From Nonomuraea basaltis (lineage in GTDB: Bacteria > Actinomycetota > Actinomycetes > Streptosporangiales > Streptosporangiaceae), in the NCBI RefSeq assembly GCF_005893125.1, contig NZ_VCJS01000025.1, forward strand, positions 1 through 64,000: a stretch of 64,000 nt of DNA. The letters are read 5' to 3'. Numbering within the stretch: position 1 is the first letter of the stretch; the number at the start of each line of letters is the position of its first letter. The notes below the pieces were generated by a model, which saw only the letters and a list, made by a program, of their open reading frames with translations, did no database searches and was not told the origin of the DNA. Below, piece by piece: positions 1 to 10,944 of the stretch. The translations under genes and the position numbers were made by a program.

Positions 1-236
1 GACCGGATGCTCCTGGGGGTGAGGGACCCCGTCCCCGCATTCCCGGACCACGCACCCGATGCGTGCCGCCCGGATGCGGCGAGCACACGGGCGACCAGAA
101 CGCTCAACACCGTTCGGAGCGTTCGGCTGAGCATGAGCAACTCATGCTCAGTCCCTAGGAACGGTACCGCGAGGCGTACCAGAAGGTCTGGGGCAAGTAG
201 CCCCAGGTCGGCCCTCGTTCCAAGGCGGCACGGTCG
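1..236. other. Left edge, no supported gene
   Basis: I see no convincing gene here. The open frame on the plus strand at 7-240 has no family resemblance and its composition looks like a shadow frame. A short stretch near 162-200 reads like a protein C-terminus (RYREAYQKVWGK then stop), but an in-frame stop lies directly before it, so it is at most a remnant. The region holds two inverted repeats, listed separately. Confidence 0.5.
98..150. repeat. Two adjacent inverted repeats
   Basis: GAACGCTC at 98-105 pairs with GAGCGTTC at 117-124. Immediately downstream TGAGCATGAG at 128-137 pairs perfectly with CTCATGCTCA at 141-150 across a 3-base loop. They lie downstream of deoA, which reads leftward and ends at 237. 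They could be a termination structure for the nucleoside operon or operators for a gene outside the window. No T-run follows either, so the role is open. Confidence 0.5.
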
Positions 237-1517
<1,281 letters not shown>

Positions 1518-1913
1518 TCAGGCGCTCCTGCTGAGGTCGTCGGGGCCGAACGCGTACGGCAGGATCTCGGCCATCCGCTTCGGCCCGTCAACGGTCTCCA
1601 CCAGCAGGTCCTCGCCGCCGAACTCGTAGAGGAGCTGGCGGCAGCGGCCGCACGGCATCAGCAGCTCACCATGGCCGTCCACGCAGGTGAAGGCCACCAG
1701 CCGGCCGCCGCCGGACAGCTGCAGCGCCGACACGAGCCCGCATTCGGCGCACAGGCCGAGCCCGTAGGAGGCGTTCTCGACGTTGCAACCCGTGACGGTC
1801 CGCCCGTCGTCGACGAGCGCGGCCGCTCCCACAGGAAACTTCGAGTACGGCGCGTACGCGTTGCGCATGGCGTTGGCCGCCTCGGCCCGCAGGCCGTCCC
1901 AGTCGATGCTCAA
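1518..1913 (-). CDS. cdd: Cytidine deaminase
   Basis: Hydrolytically deaminates cytidine and deoxycytidine to uridine and deoxyuridine. The 131-residue protein is the short homotetrameric type. Zinc ligands are Cys55, Cys88 and Cys91 (motifs CAEC and PCGRC), with Glu57 as the proton shuttle and CNVENASY at 43-50 as the substrate loop. I place the start at a TTG whose last two bases begin the TGA stop of the upstream permease (TTGA overlap), which gives translational coupling. A much longer frame continues upstream but is only the shadow of the permease. It sits between the nucleoside transporter and deoA, so imported cytidine would be converted to uridine before phosphorolysis. Confidence 0.93.
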   Translation of the reverse strand: MSIDWDGLRAEAANAMRNAYAPYSKFPVGAAALVDDGRTVTGCNVENASYGLGLCAECGLVSALQLSGGGRLVAFTCVDGHGELLMPCGRCRQLLYEFGGEDLLVETVDGPKRMAEILPYAFGPDDLSRSA

Positions 1914-3190
1914 TGCTGTTCCCCCCGGCGGTAGCGCACGCCGTCGGCCTTGGGCATCCGCAGTCGCTGCGAAGCCACCAGGAGCACGAGCAGCGTGAGC
2001 ACGTGTGGTGTGATGAAGACGAACTCTCTCGGCAGCTGGTCCACGGTCAGCCACAACCAGAACAGCACGGCCGTACCGACGACGGCGCCGCCCATCAGGG
2101 CATACTCCTTCGCGCCCACGGTCGCCAGCTCGGCGGGCCGGCTGGGCGACAGCATCCGGCGGAGCTGGATCGCGAGGTAGACGAGCAGCAGCACCGCGCC
2201 GACGAGGAAGAACGAGGTGATCGCCCCGGTGCTGCGCAGGCGCAGGCCCTCGGCGTAGCCGAACAGCGAGGCGCCGGCGGCGAGCCCGCCGGGCCGCCAG
2301 TTGCCGAAGATCATGGCGGCGAGGCCGATGAAGCCGCGCCCTTGCGTCTGGCCCTCGACGTATTTGGTGGAGAAGAAGACCAGGAACACGCCGCCGAGCC
2401 CGGCGAACGCGCCGGAGATGACGACCGCGACGTACTTGATCAGGTAGACGTTGACGCCCAGCGACTCGGCCGCCCACGGGTTCTCGCCCGCCGAGCGCAG
2501 CCGCAGGCCGAAGGCCGTGCGCCAGAGCACGAAGAACGTCAGTGGCAGCAGCAGGACCGCCAGGATCGCCAGGATGTTCACGTTGTGGGTGAGGCCGCGC
2601 AGGATGCCGGCGACGTCGGAGAGCAGGAACCAGTGGGTGTTTTCCAGCCAGCCGAGCACGTCCGGCCCGTCGGACAGCACCGGCAGGCTGACCTCCGGAG
2701 CGGGCGAGGTGATTGCGGGTGAGGTGGTGATGCCGGCGCCGGCCTCGGCCGCGGGCGTGCCCTCCTTGAAGAACACTTCGGACAGGAAGCGGGTGACACC
2801 GGGGCCGAGCAGGTTGATGGCGACGCCGCTGATGATGTGGTCCACGCCGAACGACACGGTGGCGATCGCGTGGATGAGGCCGCCGAGCGCGCCGCCGAGC
2901 AGCCCTGCGATGAGAGCGGCCACGGCGCCCCACTGGTATCCGGCCCATCCGGCGAACCAGGTGCCGAGCACCATCATGCCTTCGAGGCCGATGTTGACCA
3001 CGCCGGCCCGCTCGGCCCACAGCCCGCCCAGACCGGCCAGGCCGATCGGCACCGCCAGCAGCAGCGCGGCGGCGAAGGTGCCGGAGGAGGTGATGTCGTT
3101 CTGGCCCGACACGATGCGCACCAGCGACATCAGCAGGATGAGCGCGGCGACGCCGACGAGCACCATGTGGTATTTGGTGAACCTGCTCAT
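1910..3190 (-). CDS. Nucleoside ABC transporter permease (NupQ/BmpC type)
   Basis: Second membrane subunit of a BMP-type nucleoside importer. The 426-residue protein is almost entirely hydrophobic segments separated by short loops and carries the BPD_transp_2 arrangement typical of sugar and nucleoside permeases (conserved stretch with GLEGMMVLG near residue 80-90). The initial ATG overlaps the stop of the preceding permease by four bases (ATGA). It is somewhat longer than many homologues because of an extended loop near residues 155-195 and an extra C-terminal membrane region. It works with the adjacent permease, ATPase and lipoprotein. Substrate preference (purine or pyrimidine nucleosides) cannot be read from the sequence, but the operon partners cdd and deoA favour pyrimidine nucleosides. 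Confidence 0.9.
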   Translation of the reverse strand: MSRFTKYHMVLVGVAALILLMSLVRIVSGQNDITSSGTFAAALLLAVPIGLAGLGGLWAERAGVVNIGLEGMMVLGTWFAGWAGYQWGAVAALIAGLLGGALGGLIHAIATVSFGVDHIISGVAINLLGPGVTRFLSEVFFKEGTPAAEAGAGITTSPAITSPAPEVSLPVLSDGPDVLGWLENTHWFLLSDVAGILRGLTHNVNILAILAVLLLPLTFFVLWRTAFGLRLRSAGENPWAAESLGVNVYLIKYVAVVISGAFAGLGGVFLVFFSTKYVEGQTQGRGFIGLAAMIFGNWRPGGLAAGASLFGYAEGLRLRSTGAITSFFLVGAVLLLVYLAIQLRRMLSPSRPAELATVGAKEYALMGGAVVGTAVLFWLWLTVDQLPREFVFITPHVLTLLVLLVASQRLRMPKADGVRYRRGEQH

Positions 3191-4332
3191 GCTGCCACCT
3201 CAACCGGAGTGTTCCTGCCGAGCTGCTGGGCGGCCCGCCGTTCCTCGAATCTGAGCGCCAGCCGGTTCGTCACCTCGTTGGCCACGACGACCAGCAGGAC
3301 GATCACACCCTGCATGATCACGATGACGGACGGCGGCACGTTCGCGATCTGCAGTGCGCCCTGCGCCCGGTCGAGGAAGGCGAACAGCAGCGCGGCGATC
3401 GCGATGCCGACCGGCTTGTTCCTGCCGAGCAGCGCCACCGCGATGCCCAGGAAGCCCAGGCCGGCGGTGAAGTTGGAGTTGAACGCGCCCCTGTCGCCGA
3501 GGATCTCGGGCAGGCCGATGAGCCCGGCGATCGAGCCGGACAGCACCATCGCCGCGATGATCATCTTCTTCGGGTCGACGCCCGAGGCGAGCGCGGCCGG
3601 GCCGTTGAGGCCGCTGGCCATGACGTTGAAGCCGAAACGGGTGCGTCCGAGCACGACCCAGATCACCAGGCCGAGCACGATCGCCACCAGCAGGAAGCCC
3701 TGCACGCCCCCGCCGCGGGTGGGCGGGAGCAGCCCGAACCAGTCGAAGACGAAGTTGAGGTTGGGGAACATGGCCGACTCGGGCAGTTCGGGCGTCGTCG
3801 TGGTGAGCTGTCCCGCGGCGCGCTGTCCCGCGAACGGGCCGCGTACGAGGTAGGCAGTGATGTTGATCGCGATGTAGTTCAGCATGATCGTGGCGATCAC
3901 CTCGTTCACGCCCCTGGTCACCTTCATGACCGCGGGGATCAGCGCGTAGAGGCCGCCGACGACCGCCGCGACCAGGATGATCACCGCGATCTGGACCGGC
4001 TTGGGTGCCGTGAACGTCGAGCCGACGTAGGCCGCGCAGATGGCCGCCAGCCGGTACTGGCCCTCCACGCCGATGTTGAAGAGGTTCATGCGGAAGCCGA
4101 CGGCCACCGCCAGACCGGCGATGAACAGCGGCACGGCCCGGTTGAGGAAGGTCGCGATCGCGTTGGACTGCGCCCGCTCGGTCGCGCCGAAGTCGAAGAA
4201 CGCGGCGAACGCGTCCAGCGGGCTGGCGCCCGCGGCGATGATCGCCACGCTGGAGATCGCGATGGCCAGCACGATCGCGATGACGGCGCCCGCCACGGTG
4301 AGCAGCGCCCGGTTGAGCCCCGCGGGCATCAC
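3187..4332 (-). CDS. Nucleoside ABC transporter permease (NupP/BmpB type)
   Basis: First membrane subunit of the BMP-type importer, 381 residues. An N-terminal membrane helix is followed by a BPD_transp_2 core with repeated hydrophobic segments; the conserved stretch MNLFNIGVEGQYRLAA near residues 80-100 is characteristic of nucleoside permeases. Its start overlaps the ATPase stop by four bases, and its stop overlaps the second permease start, so expression of the three subunits should be stoichiometrically coupled. It contacts the ATPase on the cytoplasmic side and receives substrate from the BMP lipoprotein outside. Confidence 0.9.
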   Translation of the reverse strand: MMPAGLNRALLTVAGAVIAIVLAIAISSVAIIAAGASPLDAFAAFFDFGATERAQSNAIATFLNRAVPLFIAGLAVAVGFRMNLFNIGVEGQYRLAAICAAYVGSTFTAPKPVQIAVIILVAAVVGGLYALIPAVMKVTRGVNEVIATIMLNYIAINITAYLVRGPFAGQRAAGQLTTTTPELPESAMFPNLNFVFDWFGLLPPTRGGGVQGFLLVAIVLGLVIWVVLGRTRFGFNVMASGLNGPAALASGVDPKKMIIAAMVLSGSIAGLIGLPEILGDRGAFNSNFTAGLGFLGIAVALLGRNKPVGIAIAALLFAFLDRAQGALQIANVPPSVIVIMQGVIVLLVVVANEVTNRLALRFEERRAAQQLGRNTPVEVAA

Positions 4333-5939
4333 GTCTCCTCGGTTCCGGCGATGGCGCCGGTCATGTAGCCGCCCAGCCGCTCGGGCGTGATGTCGGAAGG
4401 GTCGAGCGCGGCGACGAGGCGTCCCCGGTAGATCACCCGGAGCGTGTCGGACAGGCCGATCAGCTCATCGAGGTCGGCGGAGAGGAGCAGCACGGCGAGA
4501 CCGGCCGCTCGGGCGTTGCGCAGATGGTCCCAGATGGCGGCCTGCGCGCCGACGTCCACCCCTCGGGTCGGGTGCGCGGCGATGAGGAACTTGGGCTGCC
4601 CGCTCATCTCGCGGCCCACGATCAGCTTCTGCTGGTTGCCGCCGGACAGCGCCAGGGCCAGGGTGTCGACGCTCGGCGTGCGTACGTCGTAGTCCTTGAC
4701 GATGCGCTCGGTGTCGGCCTTCGAGGCTCTTCTGTTGATCCAGATGCCGCTGCGCGCGGGCGGCCTGGTCTGGTGGCCGAGCACCCGGTTCTCCCACAGG
4801 GAGGCTTCCAGCAGCAGGCCCTGGCGGTGCCGGTCCTCGGGGATGTAGCCGATGCCGGACTCCCTGCGCCTCAGCGTGGACCAGTCGCTGATGTCCCGGC
4901 CGCCCAGGGCGATGCGGCCGTGCGCGGGGCGGATGCCCATGATCGCTTCGATCAGCTCGGACTGGCCGTTGCCCTCGACGCCGGCGATGCCGAGGATCTC
5001 GCCCTCGTGGATCTCGAACGACACGTCGTCCAGGAGCAGCCGCCTGCCCTCTTCGCGGAGCTTGGCCATGTACGCACTGAACTGGGTGCCCTTCGGCGCC
5101 GGGCGGTGGCCGTCGGCCTCCATGGTGAGGTTCGCGACCTCGATCGCCACGCGGTCGGTCACCGTGGACTCGCGGGTCTCCGGCGTGGGCAGCTCGGTGC
5201 CCACCATGAGCTCGGCGAGCTCGCGGGCGCTGGTGACCTCGCTCCTGGTCAGGCTCGCGACCGTGGTGCCGCGCCGGATCACGGTGATCGCGTCGGCGAT
5301 GTCGAGCACCTCGTCGAGCTTGTGCGAGATGAAGATGACCGTCAGGCCCTCGGCCTTGAGCTCGCGCAGGTTCTGGAAGAGCTCCTCGACCTCCTGCGGG
5401 ACCAGCACCGCGGTCGGCTCGTCGAGGATCAGGATGCGGGCGCCGCGGTAGAGGACCTTGAGGATCTCCACGCGCTGGCGGTCGCCGACGCCGAGGTGCT
5501 CAACGAGCTTGTCGGGATCGACCCGCAGGCCGTGTCCGGCGGCCAGGTCGTTGATGCGCTTGCGGGCCGCGGCCGCGTCGAGCATGCCGCCCTTCTTCGG
5601 CTCGGCGCCGAGGACGATGTTCTCCAGCACGGTGAAGTTGTCGGCCAGCATGAAGTGCTGGTGGACCATGCCGATGCCGACCGCGATCGCGTCGCTCGGC
5701 GTACGGAAGGCGACCTCCGCGCCGTTGACCTTGATGGTGCCCTCGTCCGGCTTCTGCATGCCGTAAAGGATCTTCATCAACGTGGACTTGCCCGCGCCGT
5801 TCTCCCCGACGATGGCGTGCACCGTGCCTGGTTCGACGGTGATGCGGATGTCGTGGTTCGCGACGACACCCGGGAAACGCTTGGTGATGCCCTCCAGCTC
5901 TACGGCAGGTTTCGCCGCGGCCAAGGTGTCAGCACTCAT
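4329..5939 (-). CDS. Nucleoside ABC transporter ATP-binding protein (tandem ATPase)
   Basis: Energises nucleoside import. The 536-residue protein contains two ABC modules, as in ribose- and nucleoside-type importers. The first has a canonical Walker A (GENGAGKST, about residue 45) and Walker B before DEPTAVL. The second has a degenerate Walker A (GVEGNGQSE) and a normal signature (LSGGNQQK), so ATP hydrolysis is probably asymmetric, as usual for this family. It lies between the BMP lipoprotein gene, 87 bases upstream, and the first permease, which it overlaps by four bases. Confidence 0.93.
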   Translation of the reverse strand: MSADTLAAAKPAVELEGITKRFPGVVANHDIRITVEPGTVHAIVGENGAGKSTLMKILYGMQKPDEGTIKVNGAEVAFRTPSDAIAVGIGMVHQHFMLADNFTVLENIVLGAEPKKGGMLDAAAARKRINDLAAGHGLRVDPDKLVEHLGVGDRQRVEILKVLYRGARILILDEPTAVLVPQEVEELFQNLRELKAEGLTVIFISHKLDEVLDIADAITVIRRGTTVASLTRSEVTSARELAELMVGTELPTPETRESTVTDRVAIEVANLTMEADGHRPAPKGTQFSAYMAKLREEGRRLLLDDVSFEIHEGEILGIAGVEGNGQSELIEAIMGIRPAHGRIALGGRDISDWSTLRRRESGIGYIPEDRHRQGLLLEASLWENRVLGHQTRPPARSGIWINRRASKADTERIVKDYDVRTPSVDTLALALSGGNQQKLIVGREMSGQPKFLIAAHPTRGVDVGAQAAIWDHLRNARAAGLAVLLLSADLDELIGLSDTLRVIYRGRLVAALDPSDITPERLGGYMTGAIAGTEET

Positions 5940-5975
5940 GTCGCCTCTCCTAGGAGCAGGGCGGGATAGACGGAA

Positions 5976-6001
5976 GGCCCGAAGTAACCGGACTCCGGGC
6001 C
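5976..6001 (-). terminator. Possible attenuating hairpin between lipoprotein and ATPase genes
   Basis: GGCCCG at 5976-5981 pairs with CGGGCC at 5996-6001 in the gap between the BMP lipoprotein gene and its ATPase gene. Such a structure often lets the binding protein be made in excess over membrane components. The stem is only six pairs and no T-run follows, so this is a weak call. Confidence 0.3.
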
Positions 6002-6026
6002 CTCAGCCGATGGTCTCCTACCCAGG

Positions 6027-7097
6027 TTACGGCTTGGCCGGAACCGTGATCTTGCCGTCGACGATGCCCTGCTTGGCAGCGTCGAGCTTGTCCTTGATGT
6101 CGTCGATCTCGCCGCCGGTGGTGGCCAGGCCCACGCCGTCGACCTTGAGGTCGTAGATGACGTTGCTGCCGCCCTTGGCGCCGCCCTGGAAGGCCTTGAT
6201 GAACTCGAACACGCCCACGTCGACGCGCTTGAGCATCGACGTCATGATGACCGACTGCAGGTCGGTCTCCTTGACCGTCTGGCGCTGGTCGGAGTCGACG
6301 CCGATGGCCTTCTTCTTGGCCGCGGCCGCCGCCTGGAACACGCCGAGGCCGGAGTCGCCGGAGGCGTGGTAGACGATGTCCGCACCGTCCTGGTACATCT
6401 TCTCGGCCGCGACCTTGCCCTTGTCGGGGGCCTTGAAGCCGGAGAAGTCACCGTCGGGGGTGAGGTAATTGATGTCGATCTTGGCGTCCGCCTTGACCGA
6501 CTTCACACCGGCCACGTAGCCGGCCTCGAACTTCTTGATCAGATCGTTCTCGACGCCGCCGACGAATCCGACGTGGCCGCTCTCCGACTTGGTCGCGGCC
6601 GCGACGCCCGCCAGATAGGAGCCCTGCTCCTCGGCGAACAGCAGGCCGGTCACGTTCGGCGCGTTGGAGGCGGAGTCGACGACCGCGAACTGGATGTCCG
6701 GGTATTCCGTGGCGGCCTTCTTGATGTCCTCGCCGTAGGCGAAGCCGACACCGATGATCGGGTTGTAGCCCGCGTCGGCGAGCTGGCGCAGCAGGTCACC
6801 GCGGTTGGAGCCGTCGGCGGCCGGGCTCAGCTCCTTGATCTCCGCGCTGAGCTCCGTCTTGGCCTGCTCCAGGCCCGCGTACGCCGCGTCGTTGAAGGAC
6901 TTGTCACCACGTCCGCCGATGTCGAACGCCAGTCCGACCTTGAGCGCGCTCTTGGGCGCCTCACTGCTGGCGCCGGCGGTCGTCGGCGCCTCGCTGGCCG
7001 TGGTGCCCCCACCACTGCCGCCACAGGCGGCCGCTGCCATGAGCATGACTCCGGCCGCAGAGCCGAGCGCCATCCTGTTGAATCGCTTGCCGAGCAA
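6027..7097 (-). CDS. BMP-family nucleoside-binding lipoprotein
   Basis: Extracellular solute receptor of the nucleoside importer, anchored to the membrane outer face. Residues 1-25 form a lipoprotein signal ending in a lipobox (AAAAC, Cys25), followed by a Gly/Ser/Thr-rich linker and a BMP (PnrA-like) domain over about residues 50-356. Segments such as VGFVGGVEN and YHASGDSGLG fit the purine/pyrimidine nucleoside receptor fold. The gene is the first of the leftward operon, with about 290 bases of non-coding DNA upstream to carry the promoter. Length (356 residues) is typical of the family. Confidence 0.93.
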   Translation of the reverse strand: MLGKRFNRMALGSAAGVMLMAAAACGGSGGGTTASEAPTTAGASSEAPKSALKVGLAFDIGGRGDKSFNDAAYAGLEQAKTELSAEIKELSPAADGSNRGDLLRQLADAGYNPIIGVGFAYGEDIKKAATEYPDIQFAVVDSASNAPNVTGLLFAEEQGSYLAGVAAATKSESGHVGFVGGVENDLIKKFEAGYVAGVKSVKADAKIDINYLTPDGDFSGFKAPDKGKVAAEKMYQDGADIVYHASGDSGLGVFQAAAAAKKKAIGVDSDQRQTVKETDLQSVIMTSMLKRVDVGVFEFIKAFQGGAKGGSNVIYDLKVDGVGLATTGGEIDDIKDKLDAAKQGIVDGKITVPAKP

Positions 7098-7385
7098 GGC
7101 GACTCCCTTCCATTTCCCCGCCGCCGAACTTCATCGCAGGCGCGAAGAAACGTACGGCACCTGCACGGAAGATAGTTGCTTGACCAGGGCAGACCAAACC
7201 GGGACACAGGGTCGCAACCGCTCCGTTATCGACATCAGTCGCGTCTGTGACCTGAATCCAGCATCAGGGGCCGGTCGGGTGCGGGACAAGATTTGCCCAA
7301 CTTTGGGGTCGAATCACCTCTTGCTCATGGCCCGATCATGGCGGAGATTCCGTGCGACGGTGGAATTCTCACATTGGAGCCCCGT

Positions 7386-9266
7386 ATGCACCCTAGGAAG
7401 GCATTGGCCGTGCCGCTGGTCGCGTTACTCATCGCGACCCTGACCGGCACCGCCCCCGCCACGGCCGAAACCCCGGCCATCAAGATCGAGAACAACGCCA
7501 CCCAGCCGGTCTTCTCCCGCGCGGACGCCATCATGCAGACGGTGTTCGTCGAGGTCGCGGGGACCGACAGCGACAACGACGGTAAGCCGGACCGCGTCGC
7601 GGTGGACATCCTGCGGCCCAAGGAGACCGACCAGGGGCTGAAGGTCCCGGTGATCATGGAGGCCAGCCCGTACTACGCCGGCGGCAACGACGTCGCCAAC
7701 CACCCCGTGGACGTGGACGAGAACGGCAACCCGCTGCCCACCCTTCGCTCACTGGCGAACAAGCTGGCCGCCGAACCCTTCGACGGCTACTACGACAACT
7801 ACTTCGTGCCGCGCGGCTACGCCATCGCGCTGGTGGAGAACCTCGGCAGTGGCCGCGCCACCGGCTGCCCGACCTCCGGCGACCGCAACGAGACGGAGGG
7901 CCCGAAGGCCGCCATCGACTGGCTGAACGGCCGCGCCAAGGGCTTCGACGCCGGCGGCAACCCGGTCGAGGCCACGTGGTCGACCGGCAAGGTCGGCATG
8001 ATCGGCGTCTCCTACAACGGCACGCTGCCGAACGCGGTCGCCGCGACCGGCGTCGAGGGCCTTGAGACGATCGTGCCGATCGCGGCGATCTCCAGCTGGT
8101 ACGACTACTACCGCGCCAACGGCGGCGTCCTGGCTCCCGGCGGCTTCCAGGGCGAGGACCTGGACGTGCTCGCCAAGTACGTACTGACCAGGGAGAACGG
8201 CCAGGAGGTCTGCGGTCCCGTCATCGACCGGATCGCGGCCACGCAGGACCGGATCACCGGCGACTACAGCCCGGTCTGGGACTCCCGCAACTACCTGAAC
8301 GACGTCGGCAAGGTCAAGGCCAGCGTCTTCGTGGTGCACGGGCTCAACGACTGGAACGTCAAGACCAAGCAGTTCGCGCAGTGGTGGTACGCCCTGGCCA
8401 AGCAGAACGTGCCGCGCAAGATCTGGCTGCACCAGGGCACCCACATGAACCCGTTCAGCTTGCGCACCGTCGAGTGGCTGCGCCAGCTGCACGGCTGGTT
8501 CGACCATTGGCTGTACGGCATCGACTCCGGCATCATGCGCGAGCCGCAGGCCGACGTGGAGATCGCGGCCGGCCAGTGGGCCCAGCACAAGTCGTGGCCA
8601 CTGCCCGGCGCCGCCACCGTCCCGCTCCACCTGGGCTCAGGGCAGCGCCTCAGCCTGCTCCCCCGCCCGCCGTCGGCCAAGGAGTCCTTCCTCGACCAGA
8701 AGGTCAGGACCGCCGAGCAGCTGGTCGAGGCCACGGGGGCGGATCCGAACCGGCTGGCGTACCTGACCGGTGAGCTCCCCGCCGACGTGCGGATCTCCGG
8801 CACGCCGGCGGTGTCGGTGCGGGCCTCGCTGAAGGACGGGGCGTCGCCGTACCTGACGGCGCTGCTGGTGGACTACGGCACGGACGTCCGCCCGAACGGC
8901 ACCCTGCTCTCGACCGGCCAGACCTACTGCTACGGCCAGGGCATCCCGGGTGACACGGGCTGCACCACGCTCAGAGTGCTCGGCACCGCCACGACCCCGT
9001 ACAAGATCGTCACCAGGGGCTGGCTGGACGTCCGCAACCGGCACCGCCCGGACCGGACGGAGCCGCTGCGCCCGGGCAAGGACTACACCTTCACCTGGGA
9101 CTTCCAGCCGACGGACTACCTGTTCAAGAAGGGCCACCGGCTGGGGCTGATGATCATCTCGACCGACTACGACTACACCCTGCGCTATCCGCCGGGCACC
9201 AAGATCACGGTCTCGCCGGGGCACTCGTCCCTGCGGCTGCCCGTGGTCTTCGGCAAGCTCCTCTAG
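7386..9266 (+). CDS. Secreted Xaa-Pro dipeptidyl-peptidase-like serine hydrolase
   Basis: Probable extracellular hydrolase of the CocE/NonD and X-Pro dipeptidyl-peptidase (S15) family, 626 residues. A signal peptide covers residues 1-28 (hydrophobic core, then ATAET). The alpha/beta-hydrolase core has the nucleophile motif GVSYNG with Ser209, and the likely triad partners Asp322 (GLNDWN) and His353 (GTHMNP). A C-terminal jelly-roll domain with motifs such as TWDFQPTDY follows. I prefer the ATG at 7386, which has GGAG six bases upstream, over an open frame extending to 7293. An S15 peptidase cleaving Xaa-Pro from peptides is the most likely role; cocaine-esterase-like acyl hydrolysis is the alternative. 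Its 3' end overlaps the convergent M20 gene by four bases. Confidence 0.85.
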   Translation: MHPRKALAVPLVALLIATLTGTAPATAETPAIKIENNATQPVFSRADAIMQTVFVEVAGTDSDNDGKPDRVAVDILRPKETDQGLKVPVIMEASPYYAGGNDVANHPVDVDENGNPLPTLRSLANKLAAEPFDGYYDNYFVPRGYAIALVENLGSGRATGCPTSGDRNETEGPKAAIDWLNGRAKGFDAGGNPVEATWSTGKVGMIGVSYNGTLPNAVAATGVEGLETIVPIAAISSWYDYYRANGGVLAPGGFQGEDLDVLAKYVLTRENGQEVCGPVIDRIAATQDRITGDYSPVWDSRNYLNDVGKVKASVFVVHGLNDWNVKTKQFAQWWYALAKQNVPRKIWLHQGTHMNPFSLRTVEWLRQLHGWFDHWLYGIDSGIMREPQADVEIAAGQWAQHKSWPLPGAATVPLHLGSGQRLSLLPRPPSAKESFLDQKVRTAEQLVEATGADPNRLAYLTGELPADVRISGTPAVSVRASLKDGASPYLTALLVDYGTDVRPNGTLLSTGQTYCYGQGIPGDTGCTTLRVLGTATTPYKIVTRGWLDVRNRHRPDRTEPLRPGKDYTFTWDFQPTDYLFKKGHRLGLMIISTDYDYTLRYPPGTKITVSPGHSSLRLPVVFGKLL

Positions 9267-10486
9267 GCCAGCGCGGTGGTGATCGAGTCGAGCGGGCCGA
9301 CCTCCCAGAGGGCGGTCAGCGCGGTGGCGGCCATGACCCGCACACCCATCGAGATCGCCTTCTCGTCCACGTCGAAGGTGCCCTGGTGGATGTCGTACGT
9401 CATGCCGTCCGGCGACCGGGTGCCCAGGCGCCCGAACGCGCCGGGGATCGACTCGAGGTACCACGCGAAGTCCTCGCCGCCGAGCGACTGCTGGGTCGGG
9501 ATCACCGCGCCCGCGCCCAGCACCCGCTCGGTGGCCTCGGCCAGCATCTCGACGCTGACCTCGTCGTTGACCACCGGCGGCACGCCGCGTGTGTAGTCCA
9601 TCGTGGCCTCGACGCCGTAGGCGCCGGCCACCGACTCCAGCAGTGACTTGATCAGGTCGGGGGCGGCGTGCCAGGCGTTCTCGTCGAGGCAGCGCACGGT
9701 GCCCTCGGCGATGCCGTCGTCGGGGATCGCGTTGGCCGCGGTGCCGGCCTCGACCCGGCCCCAGACGAGGCTGAGCGAGGAGCGCGGGTCGACGCGGCGC
9801 GACAGGGCCGCGGGCAGCTCGGTGAGGATCTTGGCCAGGGCGAAGACCAGGTCGGCGGTCAGGTGGGGACGGGCGGTGTGGCCGCCGGGCCCCGAGACCC
9901 GGACGGTCAGCTTGTCGCAGGCCGAGGTGATCGGGCCGGGCCTGAGCCCGACCTGGCCGACGTCCACGCGCGGGTCGCAGTGCAGGCCGAAGATGCGGTC
10001 GACGCCGCTGATGCCGCCGTGCGCCATGACCTCCAGGGCGCCGCCCGGCAGCTCCTCGGCCGGCTGGAAGATCAGCCGGACCCGGCCGGGCAGCAGGCCG
10101 GCGGCGGCCTGCTGGGCGAGGAAGAGCGAGGTGCCGAGCAGGACCGTGGTGTGCACGTCGTGGCCGCAGGCGTGGCAGGCCCCGGCCACCGTCGAGCGGT
10201 AGGGCACGTCCTTCTCGTCCTGCAGCGGCAGCGCGTCGATGTCGGCGCGCAGCGCGACGGTCGGCCCGTCGCCGCTGCCCACGTCGCAGATGAGACCGGT
10301 GCCCCGGGGGAGCACCGAAGGGGTCAGCCCGGCGGCGGTGAGCCGCTCGGCGATCCGCTGTGTCGTGCGATATTCGGCGAAGGCCAGCTCAGGATGCATG
10401 TGCAGATCGCGGCGGAACGCCACGAGATCCTGCTCGGTCTCCGCCAGGAACGCGTCGAGTTCCCCCCGAAGCTCACGTCCCCGCAT
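9263..10486 (-). CDS. M20-family metal-dependent amidohydrolase
   Basis: Predicted cytosolic hydrolase of N-acyl amino acids or related amides (hippurate hydrolase / AmiA-like subfamily), 407 residues. Metal-ligand motifs are seen in order: ADIDALPLQDE, HACGHDVHTT and PAEELPGGA with the catalytic glutamate. The dimerisation domain lies in the middle and a final metal-binding histidine is expected near the C-terminus (YDIHQGTFD). No signal peptide is present. The exact substrate cannot be predicted; the family ranges from N-acetyl-diaminopimelate to indole-acetyl amino acids. Confidence 0.85.
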   Translation of the reverse strand: MRGRELRGELDAFLAETEQDLVAFRRDLHMHPELAFAEYRTTQRIAERLTAAGLTPSVLPRGTGLICDVGSGDGPTVALRADIDALPLQDEKDVPYRSTVAGACHACGHDVHTTVLLGTSLFLAQQAAAGLLPGRVRLIFQPAEELPGGALEVMAHGGISGVDRIFGLHCDPRVDVGQVGLRPGPITSACDKLTVRVSGPGGHTARPHLTADLVFALAKILTELPAALSRRVDPRSSLSLVWGRVEAGTAANAIPDDGIAEGTVRCLDENAWHAAPDLIKSLLESVAGAYGVEATMDYTRGVPPVVNDEVSVEMLAEATERVLGAGAVIPTQQSLGGEDFAWYLESIPGAFGRLGTRSPDGMTYDIHQGTFDVDEKAISMGVRVMAATALTALWEVGPLDSITTALA

Positions 10487-10944
10487 ATGTCACCGTCCCG
10501 TCCCAATGCCGCGCGCCAAAATATCTCTGACCACCACGGCTCATGCGCTGTGAACACTCGTCCATCCCGCCGTGGCCACCCGGTTGAGCGGCCGCTAGGC
10601 GGATCAAAAAACACACCCGCTGGTTCGGGCGCGTGAGATCGTCAGCATGGGCTTTGCGTTCGTCGGTCGCGCGTGCCGCTGCAGCCCGGGAGCACAGCGG
10701 TCGGCCGTGAGCCCGATGGCGATGCTTCGACTTTATCGCTCCCGCGCTGGTTCTCGCCGACAGATACCCCAAAAGTTAGCCGACGGCACGCCCGAAACCG
10801 CAGGTGGTCACGTTGTGTGAACGCTCACCTGATCAGGAAATAGTCACAAGGGATCATTAGATGGTGACCCGTTGACACCAGTTCCAAACGTGGTCAGCGA
10901 TTCCGAATCCTGTCACCTTCTGTCATGGTCATCACACTTCGGCG
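10487..10944. other. Divergent intergenic region, no gene seen
   Basis: This stretch separates two outward-reading genes. It is visibly richer in A and T than its neighbours, as expected for promoters. A TTGACA hexamer lies at 10872-10877 upstream of the ATP-grasp gene, but no good partner hexamer is found at the right distance. An imperfect dyad (GTGAACGCTCAC) occurs near 10820-10832. Small open frames here show no codon pattern or similarity that would support a gene. Confidence 0.5.

Noticed and set aside
10473..10772. 99-codon minus-strand ORF upstream of the M20 gene
   Set aside because: It overlaps the M20 start region in another frame, lacks a ribosome site and has no coding-like composition.
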